64,000 bases of DNA from PALSA-1316 sp964499365 (GTDB lineage Bacteria; Nitrospirota; Thermodesulfovibrionia; Thermodesulfovibrionales; UBA6898), in the NCBI GenBank assembly GCA_964499365.1, contig CAZCKU010000007.1, positions 124,001 to 188,000 of the forward strand. The letters run 5' to 3'. The notes under the pieces were generated by a model that saw nothing but the letters and a program-made list of their open reading frames with translations, searched no databases and had not been told where the DNA came from. Numbering within the stretch: the first letter of the stretch is position 1; each line of letters starts with the position of its first letter. The translations under genes and the position numbers were made by a program. Of this stretch, positions 45,605 through 54,315 are shown piece by piece.

Positions 45605-46861
45605 TCACTCTTCGGTATAATTGAGCTCCCGGGAGAAGGTCTCCTCCAGGCCATAGAGCGCGGCAAAGGCAATGACCAGACAGACGGAGCCGACGATGAT
45701 CGCGCTCTGGATGATCCCGGCATGCCCCTTCAGCAGCTGAAAGAAAAAGGTGATCGGGATTACGGCACCCCTGATGAAGTTCGGAACAGTCGAGGCGACC
45801 GTCGCCCTCAGGTTTGTCCCGAACTGCTCTGCGGCGATCGTGATAAAGATCGCCCAGTATCCCACGGCAACGCCGATCGCGAGACAGACAAGATAGAACT
45901 GTCCTGCCGTTGCACCCTGCTGCATGAAATACAACCCGGTCATGCCGCAGGTAAGGACGAGGAAGAGCAGAACGATCTTCTTCCGGCTCCGGAAATACTG
46001 ACTCAGGAACCCGCTCAGGAAATCTCCGAAAACCAGCCCGATATAACAGAACATGACCGCCTCTCCGGCACTCACCGGCCCGGTGACCGAAAGCGCTTTC
46101 GCAAACTCGGGGGAGAAGGTGATCAATATGCCGACGCAGAACCAGATCGGAAGCCCGATCAGCACCGACCGCAGGTATTTCAAAAACCTCGCACGGCTGG
46201 TAAAAAGACTGATAAAATTACCCTTTCTGACATGCGGCTGCGCTGCGACTTCCCGGTACATGCCCGACTCATAAACACTTAACCGGGCCACCAGAAGCAT
46301 AAGGCCGAGCCCGCCGCCGATAACGTAGGCGATCCGCCAGTCAAAATTCTTTGCAATAATATTCGCCAGGACCGCGCCGGTCACCCCGACCGTCGCAACC
46401 ACCATCGTACCGTATCCCCGGGACCTCTGAGGCAGGTTCTCCAGCACCAGGGTAATGCCCGCCCCGAGTTCCCCCGCCAGCCCGATGCCCGCCACAAACC
46501 GCCAGAAGGCATACTGCCCGATCGACGTGACCATCCCGTTGGCAACGTTCGCAACCGAGTAGAGAAATATCGAACCGAAGAGTATCCGCACCCTTCCCTT
46601 CTTGTCGCCGAGAATACCCCAGAAGATGCCCCCCAAAAGCATGCCGGCCATCTGCATATTCAGGAGAAAGACGCCCTTATCGAGCAGCGCCTGCCCCTCA
46701 AGCCCGATCGCCTTCAGGCTCTGCACCCTGACGATGCTGAAGAGGATCAGGTCATAAATGTCGACGAAATACCCCAGTGCAGAGACAATGACCGGAACGG
46801 TCAGAATATCATGCAGGACCGAGTGCCTGCGGGATTGCCTTTTCATCGTGTCCTGGTTCAC
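45605..46861 (-). CDS. MFS transporter, metabolite:H+ symporter type
   Basis: 418 residues and about 12 transmembrane helices. The loop 2-3 motif GILGDKKGRVRILFGS is typical of the major facilitator superfamily, and GYFVDIYDLILFSI with GAGITLVLENLPQRSRGYG places it near the sugar/organic-acid symporters. Start either GTG 46861 or ATG 46846; the latter has AGGA 4 bases upstream. The substrate cannot be told from sequence. Divergent from xseA. Confidence 0.87.
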   Translation of the reverse strand: MNQDTMKRQSRRHSVLHDILTVPVIVSALGYFVDIYDLILFSIVRVQSLKAIGLEGQALLDKGVFLLNMQMAGMLLGGIFWGILGDKKGRVRILFGSIFLYSVANVANGMVTSIGQYAFWRFVAGIGLAGELGAGITLVLENLPQRSRGYGTMVVATVGVTGAVLANIIAKNFDWRIAYVIGGGLGLMLLVARLSVYESGMYREVAAQPHVRKGNFISLFTSRARFLKYLRSVLIGLPIWFCVGILITFSPEFAKALSVTGPVSAGEAVMFCYIGLVFGDFLSGFLSQYFRSRKKIVLLFLVLTCGMTGLYFMQQGATAGQFYLVCLAIGVAVGYWAIFITIAAEQFGTNLRATVASTVPNFIRGAVIPITFFFQLLKGHAGIIQSAIIVGSVCLVIAFAALYGLEETFSRELNYTEE

Positions 46862-46979
46862 CCCCTGACTATGAAATAGTATCTCCTGTGCCTGTTGCGG
46901 AAAGCCCCGCCGGCAGGAGCTTTTTAGTATACCCTATTGTGGCCTTGCCTTATAAATGTCCAATGCGGAAAAATAGAGG

Positions 46980-48338
46980 ATGCTTTTCTCGGTCGACGTA
47001 CATACATACCGCCTCTCCGAACTGAATGCGGCTGTCAGGGAAACACTGGAGCTGACCTTCCCTGATGCCGTATGGGTCATCGCCGAGATAGCCGAGGCCC
47101 GCAGCAACCCGAAGGGACACTGCTATCTTGAACTGGTGGAGAAACGGGACAGCACCATCATCGCCCAGATGAAGGCAGCCATATGGTCCTACACCTATCG
47201 CAGTCTCGCCCCGCGGTTTGAAAAGGCCACAGGGGAAAGGCTCCGGGCGGGTATGCAGGTGCTGCTTTCGGTCAATGTGACATTTCATGAAGTCTACGGC
47301 CTCAGCCTGAACGTCAGGGATATTGACCCCACCTATTCTCTGGGCGAAATGGCCCGCAGAAAGAGGGAGGCGATTGAGAGGCTGAAGAAGGAGGGACTGA
47401 CCGATCTGAACAAATCTCTGCCGCTGCCACTGGTCCCGCAGAAAATAGCGGTCATATCCTCGTCAACAGCCGCAGGCTACGGAGACTTCGTCAACCACCT
47501 GGATCAGAATTCCGGCGGATACCGGGTATATCATGCCCTGTTCCAGTCCACCCTGCAGGGGCAGGAGGCCGAGGCCTCGATCCTTGCGTCGCTGGGCGAG
47601 ATCCGAAAAAAGGCAGAGAGGTTTGATGCCGTCGTGATCATCCGCGGCGGTGGGTCGCAGCTCGACCTGAGCTGTTTCGACAGTTACACCCTCGCTGCTG
47701 AGGTGGCCCGGTTTCCCATCCCGGTAATCACCGGAATCGGCCATGAACGTGACGATACCGTCATTGATCTTGTGGCACATACGAAGTTAAAGACACCGAC
47801 CGCCGTTGCCGAGTTTCTGCTGTCCGGCATGAGAACGTTTGAGGACAGGGTTGCTGCGGCCCGCAGGAAACTGACCGAGCGGGCCGGGAGAATGCTCAGC
47901 GATGAGGGTCACAGGATCCGGCTGGTGGCACAACAGATAGCCCACCTCGCCGAAAAAAGGTTCCATGACGAGCGGAAGAAGCTGGATGCGGTCACCCACG
48001 GACTGAAGCAGGGCGCGGGAGCCGTCATCAACCTCAACAGCAACAGGCTGGCTCTGGACATGGCCGGGCTGGTGTCCGCTGCAAGGGCTGCAATTCAGGC
48101 ACGGGACAGCAGGCTGAAGCATCTGGAGCAGGCAGTGCGCCTGCTGGACCCGGTGAATGTGCTGAAACGGGGGTACAGCATAACCTATCATAATAAGAGG
48201 GCGGCAAAGGATTCCGCGGATATCAGCACGGGAGATGTCATCATAACGAGACTTTATCACGGGTCTATCAAGAGTACGGTGGAGGAGAAAGATGCGCAGC
48301 AGGGAACTGACCTATTCAAAAGCCATAACCGAGCTTGA
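46980..48338 (+). CDS. xseA: Exodeoxyribonuclease VII large subunit
   Basis: 452 residues: N-terminal OB fold (SVDVHTYRLSELNAAVRETLE, GHCYLELVEK), catalytic domain with VIIRGGGSQLDLSCFD and GIGHERDDTVIDLVAH, then a long coiled coil and C-terminal RGYSITY. With XseB it degrades single-stranded DNA. GAGG abuts the ATG, an unusually short spacing; GGAA 9 bases upstream may serve instead. Confidence 0.95.
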   Translation: MLFSVDVHTYRLSELNAAVRETLELTFPDAVWVIAEIAEARSNPKGHCYLELVEKRDSTIIAQMKAAIWSYTYRSLAPRFEKATGERLRAGMQVLLSVNVTFHEVYGLSLNVRDIDPTYSLGEMARRKREAIERLKKEGLTDLNKSLPLPLVPQKIAVISSSTAAGYGDFVNHLDQNSGGYRVYHALFQSTLQGQEAEASILASLGEIRKKAERFDAVVIIRGGGSQLDLSCFDSYTLAAEVARFPIPVITGIGHERDDTVIDLVAHTKLKTPTAVAEFLLSGMRTFEDRVAAARRKLTERAGRMLSDEGHRIRLVAQQIAHLAEKRFHDERKKLDAVTHGLKQGAGAVINLNSNRLALDMAGLVSAARAAIQARDSRLKHLEQAVRLLDPVNVLKRGYSITYHNKRAAKDSADISTGDVIITRLYHGSIKSTVEEKDAQQGTDLFKSHNRA

Positions 48339-48516
48339 AACAATTGTCGGCGATATAGAATCCGGCGAGGTCGACGTCGACATCCTGGCAGAGAAGGTCA
48401 AGCGGTCGGCAGAACTGATAAAGTTCTGCAGTGAACGCCTGAAGGGAACACAGGATGCGGTCGGGAAAATACTGGTGGACATCAGACCAGATGACGCGGA
48501 CAGCGGCTCAGATTAG
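48292..48516 (+). CDS. xseB: Exodeoxyribonuclease VII small subunit
   Basis: 74 residues: SYSKAITELETIVGDIESGEVDVDIL-type helical hairpin (here TYSKAITELETIVGDIE and LAEKVKRSAELIKFC), the standard XseB fold. It overlaps xseA by 47 bases, so expression is coupled. Confidence 0.94.
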   Translation: MRSRELTYSKAITELETIVGDIESGEVDVDILAEKVKRSAELIKFCSERLKGTQDAVGKILVDIRPDDADSGSD

Positions 48517-48627
48517 GGCAGCTGTGTCCTGCAAACGGACGCTGTCAGGCAATAGATCTGATCAGGGGCTCTTGTCCGCTCACCACGGACGAACGTGCAT
48601 ACTGCACGAAGAAGGACATGGCAAGGC

Positions 48628-50076
48628 ATGACAACCGAATCCTATTGCGGGCATTTCAACCTGAAGGACAAGCCTTTCTCGCTGGCTGCTGACCCGCGCT
48701 ATCTTTATATGAGCGGGCAGCACTGGGAGGCGATGGCGCACCTCATGTACGGTGTCGACGATGACTGGGGCTTCGTTCTGATTACCGGCGAGATCGGTGC
48801 CGGAAAGACCACCCTCTGCCGCTTTCTCCTCGATCAGATGCCTCAGGACGTCGAAGTGGCGTTCATCGCCAATCCAAAGGTCAGTTCCAGAGAGCTGCTC
48901 ATCTCTATCTGCAACGAATTCCGCATACCGCTGGCGCAGGGCGGGCAGAGCGTCAAGGAACTCTTCGACCTGATCAGTCTGCACCTCATCGAGGTGCACG
49001 CCCGGGCGCGCAAGACCCTTCTTATTATCGACGAGGCACAGTATCTTTCGACGAATGTGCTTGACCTGCTGCGGCTCCTGACGAACCTTGAAACCGAGGA
49101 CTGCAAGCTCCTGCGGATCATACTGATCGGTCAGCCGGAGCTGCGCACGAAACTGGCGCGGCCGGAACTGCAGCAGATGTCACAGCGCATTACCGCGCGG
49201 TATCACCTCGGACCCCTTTCACGAAAAGAGATCGCAGCTTACGTCGAGCACCGGATGAGGACAGCCGGGGCAACCGAAAGGCATTTTTCGGGGTCTGCGC
49301 TCAGTGCCCTCTACCGGGCGAGCGGCGGCGTTCCGCGCCTTATCAACGTGATTGCAGACAGGGCCCTCCTCGGCGCCTTTATGAAAAAGGAACGCATGGT
49401 CACCTACTACACGATCAGACAGGCTGCACGGGAAGTTCTTCGCGACGCGAGGGTCGGCACGCGCTCCCAACGGAGCGTCCCGCTGAAGTGGGCTGCCGCC
49501 GGGCTGCTGCTCGGGGCCCTCAGTACCATGCTGGGGCTCTTTCTTGCCGACCACCCGATGAAGGTATCTCTGCCGCTGCAGGCTGGTAACGGTCAAGCCA
49601 CCGTGGCTGCCGATGCACCGGGCACTGCAGGAAGGAGCGCCATGTCATGGCTGCCGGCAGGCCTTTCCACAGCCGAGAGCAGGGGCAGCGCCTACAATGC
49701 CGTCCTCGGCCAGAAGGGAATCTCCTACTATTCCTCCGGTTCCCTGACCGACGACACCTTCTGCAGCAATATAGAGATCCTGAATCTTCGTTGCCTTTTC
49801 CGCAGAGATCCCGGGCTCAGGCTGGAGACGCTTCCTCTCCCCGCAGTGCTTACGCTGACGGACGGAGCGAACAACAGTGTGTATGCGGCGGTGCTGTCCC
49901 TCAGGGGCGACAGGGCTGACATACGGATCGGGGAGCGGGACGCAAGCGTCGCAAGGACGGAGTTGGTGAGGCTCTGGTCGGGAGAATATATGACACTAGA
50001 GAAAGCGATGAAACCGGTGAAGAAACAGGGTGCGGCCAGACCGAAGAAGCCACCGGCTCACAGGAGAGGTGCATAG
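48628..50076 (+). CDS. ExeA/GspA-like AAA ATPase with periplasmic domain
   Basis: 482 residues. CGHFNLKDKPFSLAADPRYLYMS is the family opening; Walker A GEIGAGKT at 54-61, Walker B LLIIDEAQ near 130, and GGVPRLINVIADRALLGA. One transmembrane helix (about 290-311) precedes a periplasmic C-terminus (about 315-455) and a basic tail. In Aeromonas ExeA with ExeB inserts the type II secretin through peptidoglycan. A GspB gene follows at once, supporting that role here. Confidence 0.87.
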   Translation: MTTESYCGHFNLKDKPFSLAADPRYLYMSGQHWEAMAHLMYGVDDDWGFVLITGEIGAGKTTLCRFLLDQMPQDVEVAFIANPKVSSRELLISICNEFRIPLAQGGQSVKELFDLISLHLIEVHARARKTLLIIDEAQYLSTNVLDLLRLLTNLETEDCKLLRIILIGQPELRTKLARPELQQMSQRITARYHLGPLSRKEIAAYVEHRMRTAGATERHFSGSALSALYRASGGVPRLINVIADRALLGAFMKKERMVTYYTIRQAAREVLRDARVGTRSQRSVPLKWAAAGLLLGALSTMLGLFLADHPMKVSLPLQAGNGQATVAADAPGTAGRSAMSWLPAGLSTAESRGSAYNAVLGQKGISYYSSGSLTDDTFCSNIEILNLRCLFRRDPGLRLETLPLPAVLTLTDGANNSVYAAVLSLRGDRADIRIGERDASVARTELVRLWSGEYMTLEKAMKPVKKQGAARPKKPPAHRRGA

Positions 50077-50077
50077 C

Positions 50078-50863
50078 ATGTCGTTTATACTTGAGCAGCT
50101 GAAGAAATCAGGGAAGAAGCGGGAGCTTGAACTCGCCATGCGCAGCAGGGCAGCGCAGCGGCACGGGGCGTCCGCAGGAATGGCGCGGACCTTTGAAGAG
50201 CCGGCACCTGCAACCGGCATGCATCGGCGCGGAGTCGCGCTGTCATTGCTTCTCGCAGCCGTTCTGTGCTCGATGCTGGGGGGCTATGCGCTGTTCCGTT
50301 CCAAGGACCCTGCCAGGCAGGGTCCGGTTGCCGTCAGGGAGGCGCAGGTTCCTGCAGCGGCAACTTCAGCTCCGCTGGCTGGAAATACTGAGCCGCGGTC
50401 TGCTCCGCCCATAGTCGCAGAGGACTCCCCGGCACCCCGAGCCCGATCAAAGGCAGAACCGCAGAAGCTATCGCCTGAACCGGCAGCGGCAAAGAAAATC
50501 CCGGCAGCAAAGATCACGAAGCCGTTACCGGCGGCAACCTATGCCGGCCGAGGTGGGCAGGCGCCATCCACGTCTGATCATCGGCAGACAGCTGCGCCAT
50601 CGCTGCAGGAGAAGCCGGGACAGCAGGATCATGACCGCGGGCTGCCGTATCTCGCTGACCTTCCTGCCCCGCTTAAAAAGGCCCTCCCCCCCATTCATAT
50701 CACCTCTCATCTCTACCGGGGAAATTCAAGGCTGGTGAGCATTAACGGAAGGATCATGTCCCAGGGAGTCGCCCTGGATGACGGGCTGTTTCTCGAGGAG
50801 ATCACGGCTGAAGGCGTCATACTGTCGTTTCACGGACAGCGCTTTCGCGTCAGGGCGGATTAG
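50078..50863 (+). CDS. gspB: GspB-like type II secretion assembly protein
   Basis: 261 residues. The N-terminus MSFILEQLKKSGKKRE is characteristic of GspB, followed by a transmembrane helix (about 52-70), a long Pro/Ala linker and a C-terminal domain (about 200-261, PPIHITSHLYRGNSRLVSINGRIM) matching T2SSB. GGAGAGGTG precedes the ATG, one base after the ATPase stop. Likely partner of the ATPase in secretin assembly. Confidence 0.85.
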   Translation: MSFILEQLKKSGKKRELELAMRSRAAQRHGASAGMARTFEEPAPATGMHRRGVALSLLLAAVLCSMLGGYALFRSKDPARQGPVAVREAQVPAAATSAPLAGNTEPRSAPPIVAEDSPAPRARSKAEPQKLSPEPAAAKKIPAAKITKPLPAATYAGRGGQAPSTSDHRQTAAPSLQEKPGQQDHDRGLPYLADLPAPLKKALPPIHITSHLYRGNSRLVSINGRIMSQGVALDDGLFLEEITAEGVILSFHGQRFRVRAD

Positions 50864-50867
50864 CACT

Positions 50868-50901
50868 CCCCCGCAGGCAAAGGGCTTCACAAACGCGGGG
50901 G
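50868..50901 (+). terminator. Candidate terminator after gspB
   Basis: Arms CCCCCGC (50868-50874) and GCGGGGG (50895-50901) with a 20-base loop, followed by a short pyrimidine run CTTTCT. The long loop makes it a weak candidate. Confidence 0.3.
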
Positions 50902-50905
50902 CTTT

Positions 50906-52189
50906 CTACCGCCCCCTCACCGTTGCCAGATATGCCTTCAGAAAAGAACCCCATTTCGTATGACGTGAGAGTTCCAGTTTTGCATAAAGGGGTGAAATCT
51001 TTTTCTGAGGGAAATAGATCGAAACGCCGCTTGAGTGACTGACGTCTGTCCCCTTATATCCTGACTGCACGATCAGACCGTCTTTCGTAAGCCGGTCGAT
51101 CACGGATGAACAGGCGTTCCTGATCTTCCTGTCATCCGTTTCCTCCCGCAGCAGCAGGCAGAGGTCTGCCAGGTCAACATACTCTGCCGTGGCATAGGAC
51201 TGGACCCGGCCTCTTGCCCGGATAATTGCCGTTCTCACGGCAGCAGTGGGAAGGCCCCCGATGAGAAGTTTTGCCAGCGTATCCACTGCGGCTGCTGTTG
51301 CTGGTGCCTTTGCCATGTCGCAGGCTGATTGCGTCACACTGTCATGGGCCCGGTAAGCCCTGAGATATTCCCTGACGATCAGGGAGGACAGCTCTCGCGG
51401 TGTCATGGAGGGTTTTGCCGCCAGGCCTGAGAGAACGGCATCGTACGGCCAGCCGTCGCCTGGTTCAACCTCTTCCGAACCGACACAATAACATGCCACG
51501 TCGCTCATCTGAAAGTGCACCTCGAGCATGTTCATCAGGCAGGCGTCCATGCCGAGGATATCGATCTTCCGCCCGAGCCGCGCCGTTACCCCGGCAAAGA
51601 CGCTCTTCATCTCGGCAGTATCAAGGAAGTCTTTGGCGTCATCGTCGAAGGCGATGGCCCGGGTGGTCAGGGCCTTTTCGATCGTTGAACTGAATACCGC
51701 ACGCCGAAGCCTGCCCCCCGTCACGGCACGGGCAGCGCCAAACGGGATGGCAGCGCCGAAGTCTGTATCTGAGAGCTTTGTTCCCCTGCGGACGATGTCC
51801 CTCTTCGCCGCCCGGCCGATCCGGTAGACATCGGTGTCGTCCCAGCCGCTTCCGTGGTTCCAGATAACGGCCATATAATGTTCGGCAGGATATGTTTGCA
51901 GCGCCCAAAGCAGGAAGTCCCTGAGCACAGCCGGATCACCGGTGTTTGTCTCTCCGAGGTCGGCGGCCACATCTGCATCCAGCGTCCCCCCTTTTCTCAG
52001 ATAATACCTCTTCGTCCGGCCCCTGCTGCCGAACCCGTCGAATTGTGCAAGAACGGCCATATCATTATTCGAACCGACCTTCTTCATCTCGGCAAGGTCC
52101 GCAACACCCGCGCTGTCGAGGTTGTTGTCTCCTGCCAGATAGACCATAACCGTCCATTTTCTGATCCCCGTCCCGATCCCCTTCTTCAT
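50906..52189 (-). CDS. Clostripain-family (C11) cysteine protease, cytoplasmic
   Basis: 427 residues with caspase-like fold. WTVMVYLAGDNNLDSAG start, catalytic His112 in VIWNHGSGWDD, catalytic Cys217 in ILGMDACLMNMLEV, then GSEEVEPGDGWPYD. C11 enzymes cleave after Arg or Lys and self-process. No signal peptide is present, unlike most secreted clostripains, so it should act in the cytoplasm. ATG 52189 is preferred (MKKGIGTG, GGGG and AAAGGGG upstream) over one 15 codons earlier. It follows the transglutaminase-like gene by 31 bases on the same strand. Confidence 0.87.
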   Translation of the reverse strand: MKKGIGTGIRKWTVMVYLAGDNNLDSAGVADLAEMKKVGSNNDMAVLAQFDGFGSRGRTKRYYLRKGGTLDADVAADLGETNTGDPAVLRDFLLWALQTYPAEHYMAVIWNHGSGWDDTDVYRIGRAAKRDIVRRGTKLSDTDFGAAIPFGAARAVTGGRLRRAVFSSTIEKALTTRAIAFDDDAKDFLDTAEMKSVFAGVTARLGRKIDILGMDACLMNMLEVHFQMSDVACYCVGSEEVEPGDGWPYDAVLSGLAAKPSMTPRELSSLIVREYLRAYRAHDSVTQSACDMAKAPATAAAVDTLAKLLIGGLPTAAVRTAIIRARGRVQSYATAEYVDLADLCLLLREETDDRKIRNACSSVIDRLTKDGLIVQSGYKGTDVSHSSGVSIYFPQKKISPLYAKLELSRHTKWGSFLKAYLATVRGR

Positions 52190-52220
52190 CCCCAAATCCC
52201 CTTTCAATAATGACTGCCCG

Positions 52221-52946
52221 CTATCCACGCTCAAAGCGCAGCCGCACCTTCCTCATGTCAACCCTCTTCTTCCGGGCCGCGAAGTACCTCTGCAGACCGG
52301 CGGCTCCGGCCCCGGTGCCCTTCCCGGAAAATACCTCCCAGAGGTGATGGCCATTGAAGCAGTAGAGGGGCTCATACCTGAAGGGGGCTCCTGGACGGCT
52401 GAGCGCATCCGCTTCCGGCATGGCCAGAGGCTTGTCATCCAGTGTGCTTTCGAGGAGGCACCACCTGCCCTGCTCGTTCTTATAGACGGGCCAGCAGTGT
52501 CCTCCCAAAGACCGGTCTGCACTGTCATAGGCCCTCCCGAGGACCACCCTGACGCAAAAGGGGCTGATGCCGCTTGCGATCAACAGGCTGGCAAGCAGGA
52601 AGCTGCTGTCCTCGCAGTCGCCCGCACCGATCTGAAGGGTCTCCGGAGGAAAAAGCCAAAAATCCCCTTTCTTGTATTTCGCGGTATCGTGGATGTATCT
52701 GATCTCTCCGGCGATGAACCTCCAGACGACCATGGCGCGCCTGTCAAAATCAGCGGGATTTCTGGTCGTGGGAAGGCGGTCTGTTTTTCTGAGTCTGTTC
52801 AGGAGCTCCTTCATGATGATGTTGTCTCCGAAGGAGATCCACTCGCGGATGTCGGTGGTGATCGGCAGCGTACGCCCGATGACGTAGCGTTTTTTCTCTA
52901 CGGCCGAATCATGGATAATCAGGTCCCCGTCCCAGTTGTATCTCAT
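52221..52946 (-). CDS. Transglutaminase-like cysteine protease-fold protein
   Basis: 241 residues. The triad of a transglutaminase-like fold is visible: Cys111 in GAGDCEDSSFLLASLL, His150 in LGGHCWPVY, and acidic partner in LLESTLD (about 166-170). No signal peptide. GGGGGGAT lies just before the ATG. It is the first gene of an operon with the C11 protease. Such folds may be proteases, amidases or transglutaminases; the substrate is unknown. Confidence 0.8.
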   Translation of the reverse strand: MRYNWDGDLIIHDSAVEKKRYVIGRTLPITTDIREWISFGDNIIMKELLNRLRKTDRLPTTRNPADFDRRAMVVWRFIAGEIRYIHDTAKYKKGDFWLFPPETLQIGAGDCEDSSFLLASLLIASGISPFCVRVVLGRAYDSADRSLGGHCWPVYKNEQGRWCLLESTLDDKPLAMPEADALSRPGAPFRYEPLYCFNGHHLWEVFSGKGTGAGAAGLQRYFAARKKRVDMRKVRLRFERG

Positions 52947-53007
52947 CCATCCCCCCAGATACTAATAAGTTCATAAGCAAGCTGACACTTTCAAAAATCT
53001 CCCCTCA

Positions 53008-53057
53008 CCCCTCTTTGCCAAAGAGGGGCATGATACCTCCCTTTGGCAAAGGGAGGT
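53008..53057. repeat. Pair of palindromic CTTTGSCAAAG elements
   Basis: Two adjacent near-perfect palindromes: 53008-53028 (arms CCCCTCTTTG, centre C) and 53035-53057 (arms ACCTCCCTTTG, centre G). They share the core CTTTG-N-CAAAG and are flanked by CCCCTC and GGAGGG, the look of a dispersed intergenic repeat. Related elements elsewhere in the genome cannot be checked here. The rest of 52947-53200 shows no gene. Confidence 0.7.
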
Positions 53058-53201
53058 TAGGAGGGATTATCCGTTTAATGTTTTCATACTCATGAGCCCC
53101 TTGGCAACTATACTGCTCCCCGACTGAACGGTACAATAATGAATCCCGCTGCTTTTGTCAACCGTCAGCACCAGCAGCATTTCCGGCAGTAGGTGCCCTC
53201 C

Positions 53202-53244
53202 AAAAATGAAGAGGCCGTCCCGGATGTATTCGGGACGGCCTCTT
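53202..53244 (-). terminator. Intrinsic terminator of the displaced tRNA-Arg
   Basis: A perfect 14-bp stem (arms AAGAGGCCGTCCCG and complement, 53209-53222 and 53231-53244) with an 8-base loop; on the minus strand CATTTTT follows. It sits 33 bases downstream of the tRNA 3' end, as expected for the tRNA's own terminator. Confidence 0.8.
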
Positions 53245-53276
53245 CTGATACTGCCTGAAACTAAAGCGCCTTTTAG

Positions 53277-53321
53277 TGGCGCGCCCTGAGGGAGTCGAAC
53301 CCCCGACCTGCGGATTCGTAG
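53277..53321 (-). tRNA. 3' fragment of tRNA-Arg(ACG); island attachment site
   Basis: On the minus strand the sequence from the anticodon loop (CTACGAA, anticodon ACG) through TCCGC, the variable loop AGGTC, the T-arm GGGGGTTCGACTCCCTC and acceptor AGGGCGC-G-CCA is present, 45 bases. The 5' half (acceptor, D-arm, 5' anticodon stem) is absent: upstream bases do not pair. This is the classic product of tyrosine-recombinase insertion into a tRNA gene, with the intact gene regenerated at the other end of the element. The orientation puts the inserted DNA to the right. Confidence 0.8.
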
Positions 53322-53535
53322 AACACACGATTACTTCGCGGCATCAATAACCTATTGATTATACTGATTTTGTCAGGTTGGTTAGTTGGATAAAACAGTG
53401 TCTAAACGGCCTATTTTCTGACAGAGTCACCCCAAAAGTCACCCCTATTCGTATGGACTTTTTTTTTGGAATATTTTATGGGAAATCCACGCCGAGTATT
53501 TCGTAAGCAAAAAGCATCGAAAGAGCAGGATATGA

Positions 53536-53563
53536 GGGCAACCCTAATGGGCTGCCCTTTTTT
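53536..53563 (+). terminator. Intrinsic terminator
   Basis: GGGCA-a-CCC / GGG-c-TGCCC hairpin (53536-53557, TAAT loop) followed by TTTTTT. No convincing gene ends just before it; it may mark a deleted or rearranged gene at the island edge. Between 53322 and 53729 nothing else is recognised. Confidence 0.7.
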
Positions 53564-53729
53564 CCATTCAAATACACTGTATGATTTGGCCAACGGGGAA
53601 ACTAGACTAAACCTTTAAAATTTATCCGGGGATACTCTAAGTCTATATAACGTTACGAAAAAGTTAATTGACAATAATCACTTTGAGTGCAACAATACAA
53701 AGGCCAATTAACGAACTTTCTAAGAATCA

Positions 53730-54314
53730 ATGTATACACATATAAAGCGAAAAGTCATGGATTTAAAACAACTGAAGCTAATTGGCTGGATTATAAGCAC
53801 TATTTTAGTATGCTTGCTTCTAGCGATTGCGTTTGTCCTCCCATCTAGCTATGAACCTCTATTGAGAATTTATGGTTATATCGGTCTATTCTTATTTCTT
53901 TTTTTGTGTAGTGCCACTTTTTTGGTACCGGCTCCCAATATTCCAGCTATATTATATGCGTCACATTTTCTGGGGATGAACTCAGTTGGAGTTATTCTCA
54001 GTGGCGCGTTGGGCTGGAGCTCCGGAGAGCTCTTAGGTTATATGCTGGGAAGGTTAAGAGTTATGGACACATTTACTCCGGAAAGATACAAGACAAAAAT
54101 TGAGTACTGGACTAAAAAACTTGAAGGGAAACAAAGCGCTGCTATTTTTTGGTCATCTGCTTTTCCAAATCCCCTTTTTGACATTATTGGTTATGTCGCG
54201 GGGCATCAAAAAATATCATTTTATAAATTTTTCTTCTTTTGTTTTATGGGCAGACTTCTTTTAACTACTCTTATCGTTATGTCAACAAGATATCTAATAA
54301 TATATTTTTTCTAA
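53730..54314 (+). CDS. VTT/DedA-like (YqaA-type) membrane protein
   Basis: 194 residues, four to five transmembrane helices. GYIGLFLFLFLCSATFLVPAPNIP, the SSGELLGYMLGR turn and FPNPLFDIIGYVAGHQKI match the VTT fold, whose members act as lipid or small-molecule transporters/scramblases. Start at 53730, or ATG 53757 (MDLKQLKLIG). Base composition is strikingly AT-rich compared with the chromosome. One base separates it from the radical SAM gene, so they form an operon. Confidence 0.75.
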   Translation: MYTHIKRKVMDLKQLKLIGWIISTILVCLLLAIAFVLPSSYEPLLRIYGYIGLFLFLFLCSATFLVPAPNIPAILYASHFLGMNSVGVILSGALGWSSGELLGYMLGRLRVMDTFTPERYKTKIEYWTKKLEGKQSAAIFWSSAFPNPLFDIIGYVAGHQKISFYKFFFFCFMGRLLLTTLIVMSTRYLIIYFF

Positions 54315-54315
54315 T

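Noticed and set aside
52947..53100. CRISPR-like repeat
   Set aside because: Only two palindromes of different length with a 6-base gap; no spacers.
53411..53593. 60-codon minus-strand frame near the attachment site, possible integrase remnant
   Set aside because: No recombinase motif (R-H-R-Y) is visible and there is no ribosome-binding site.
53464..53620. Plus-strand 47-codon frame starting MGNPRRVFRKQ
   Set aside because: No ribosome-binding site, and an intrinsic terminator lies inside it.
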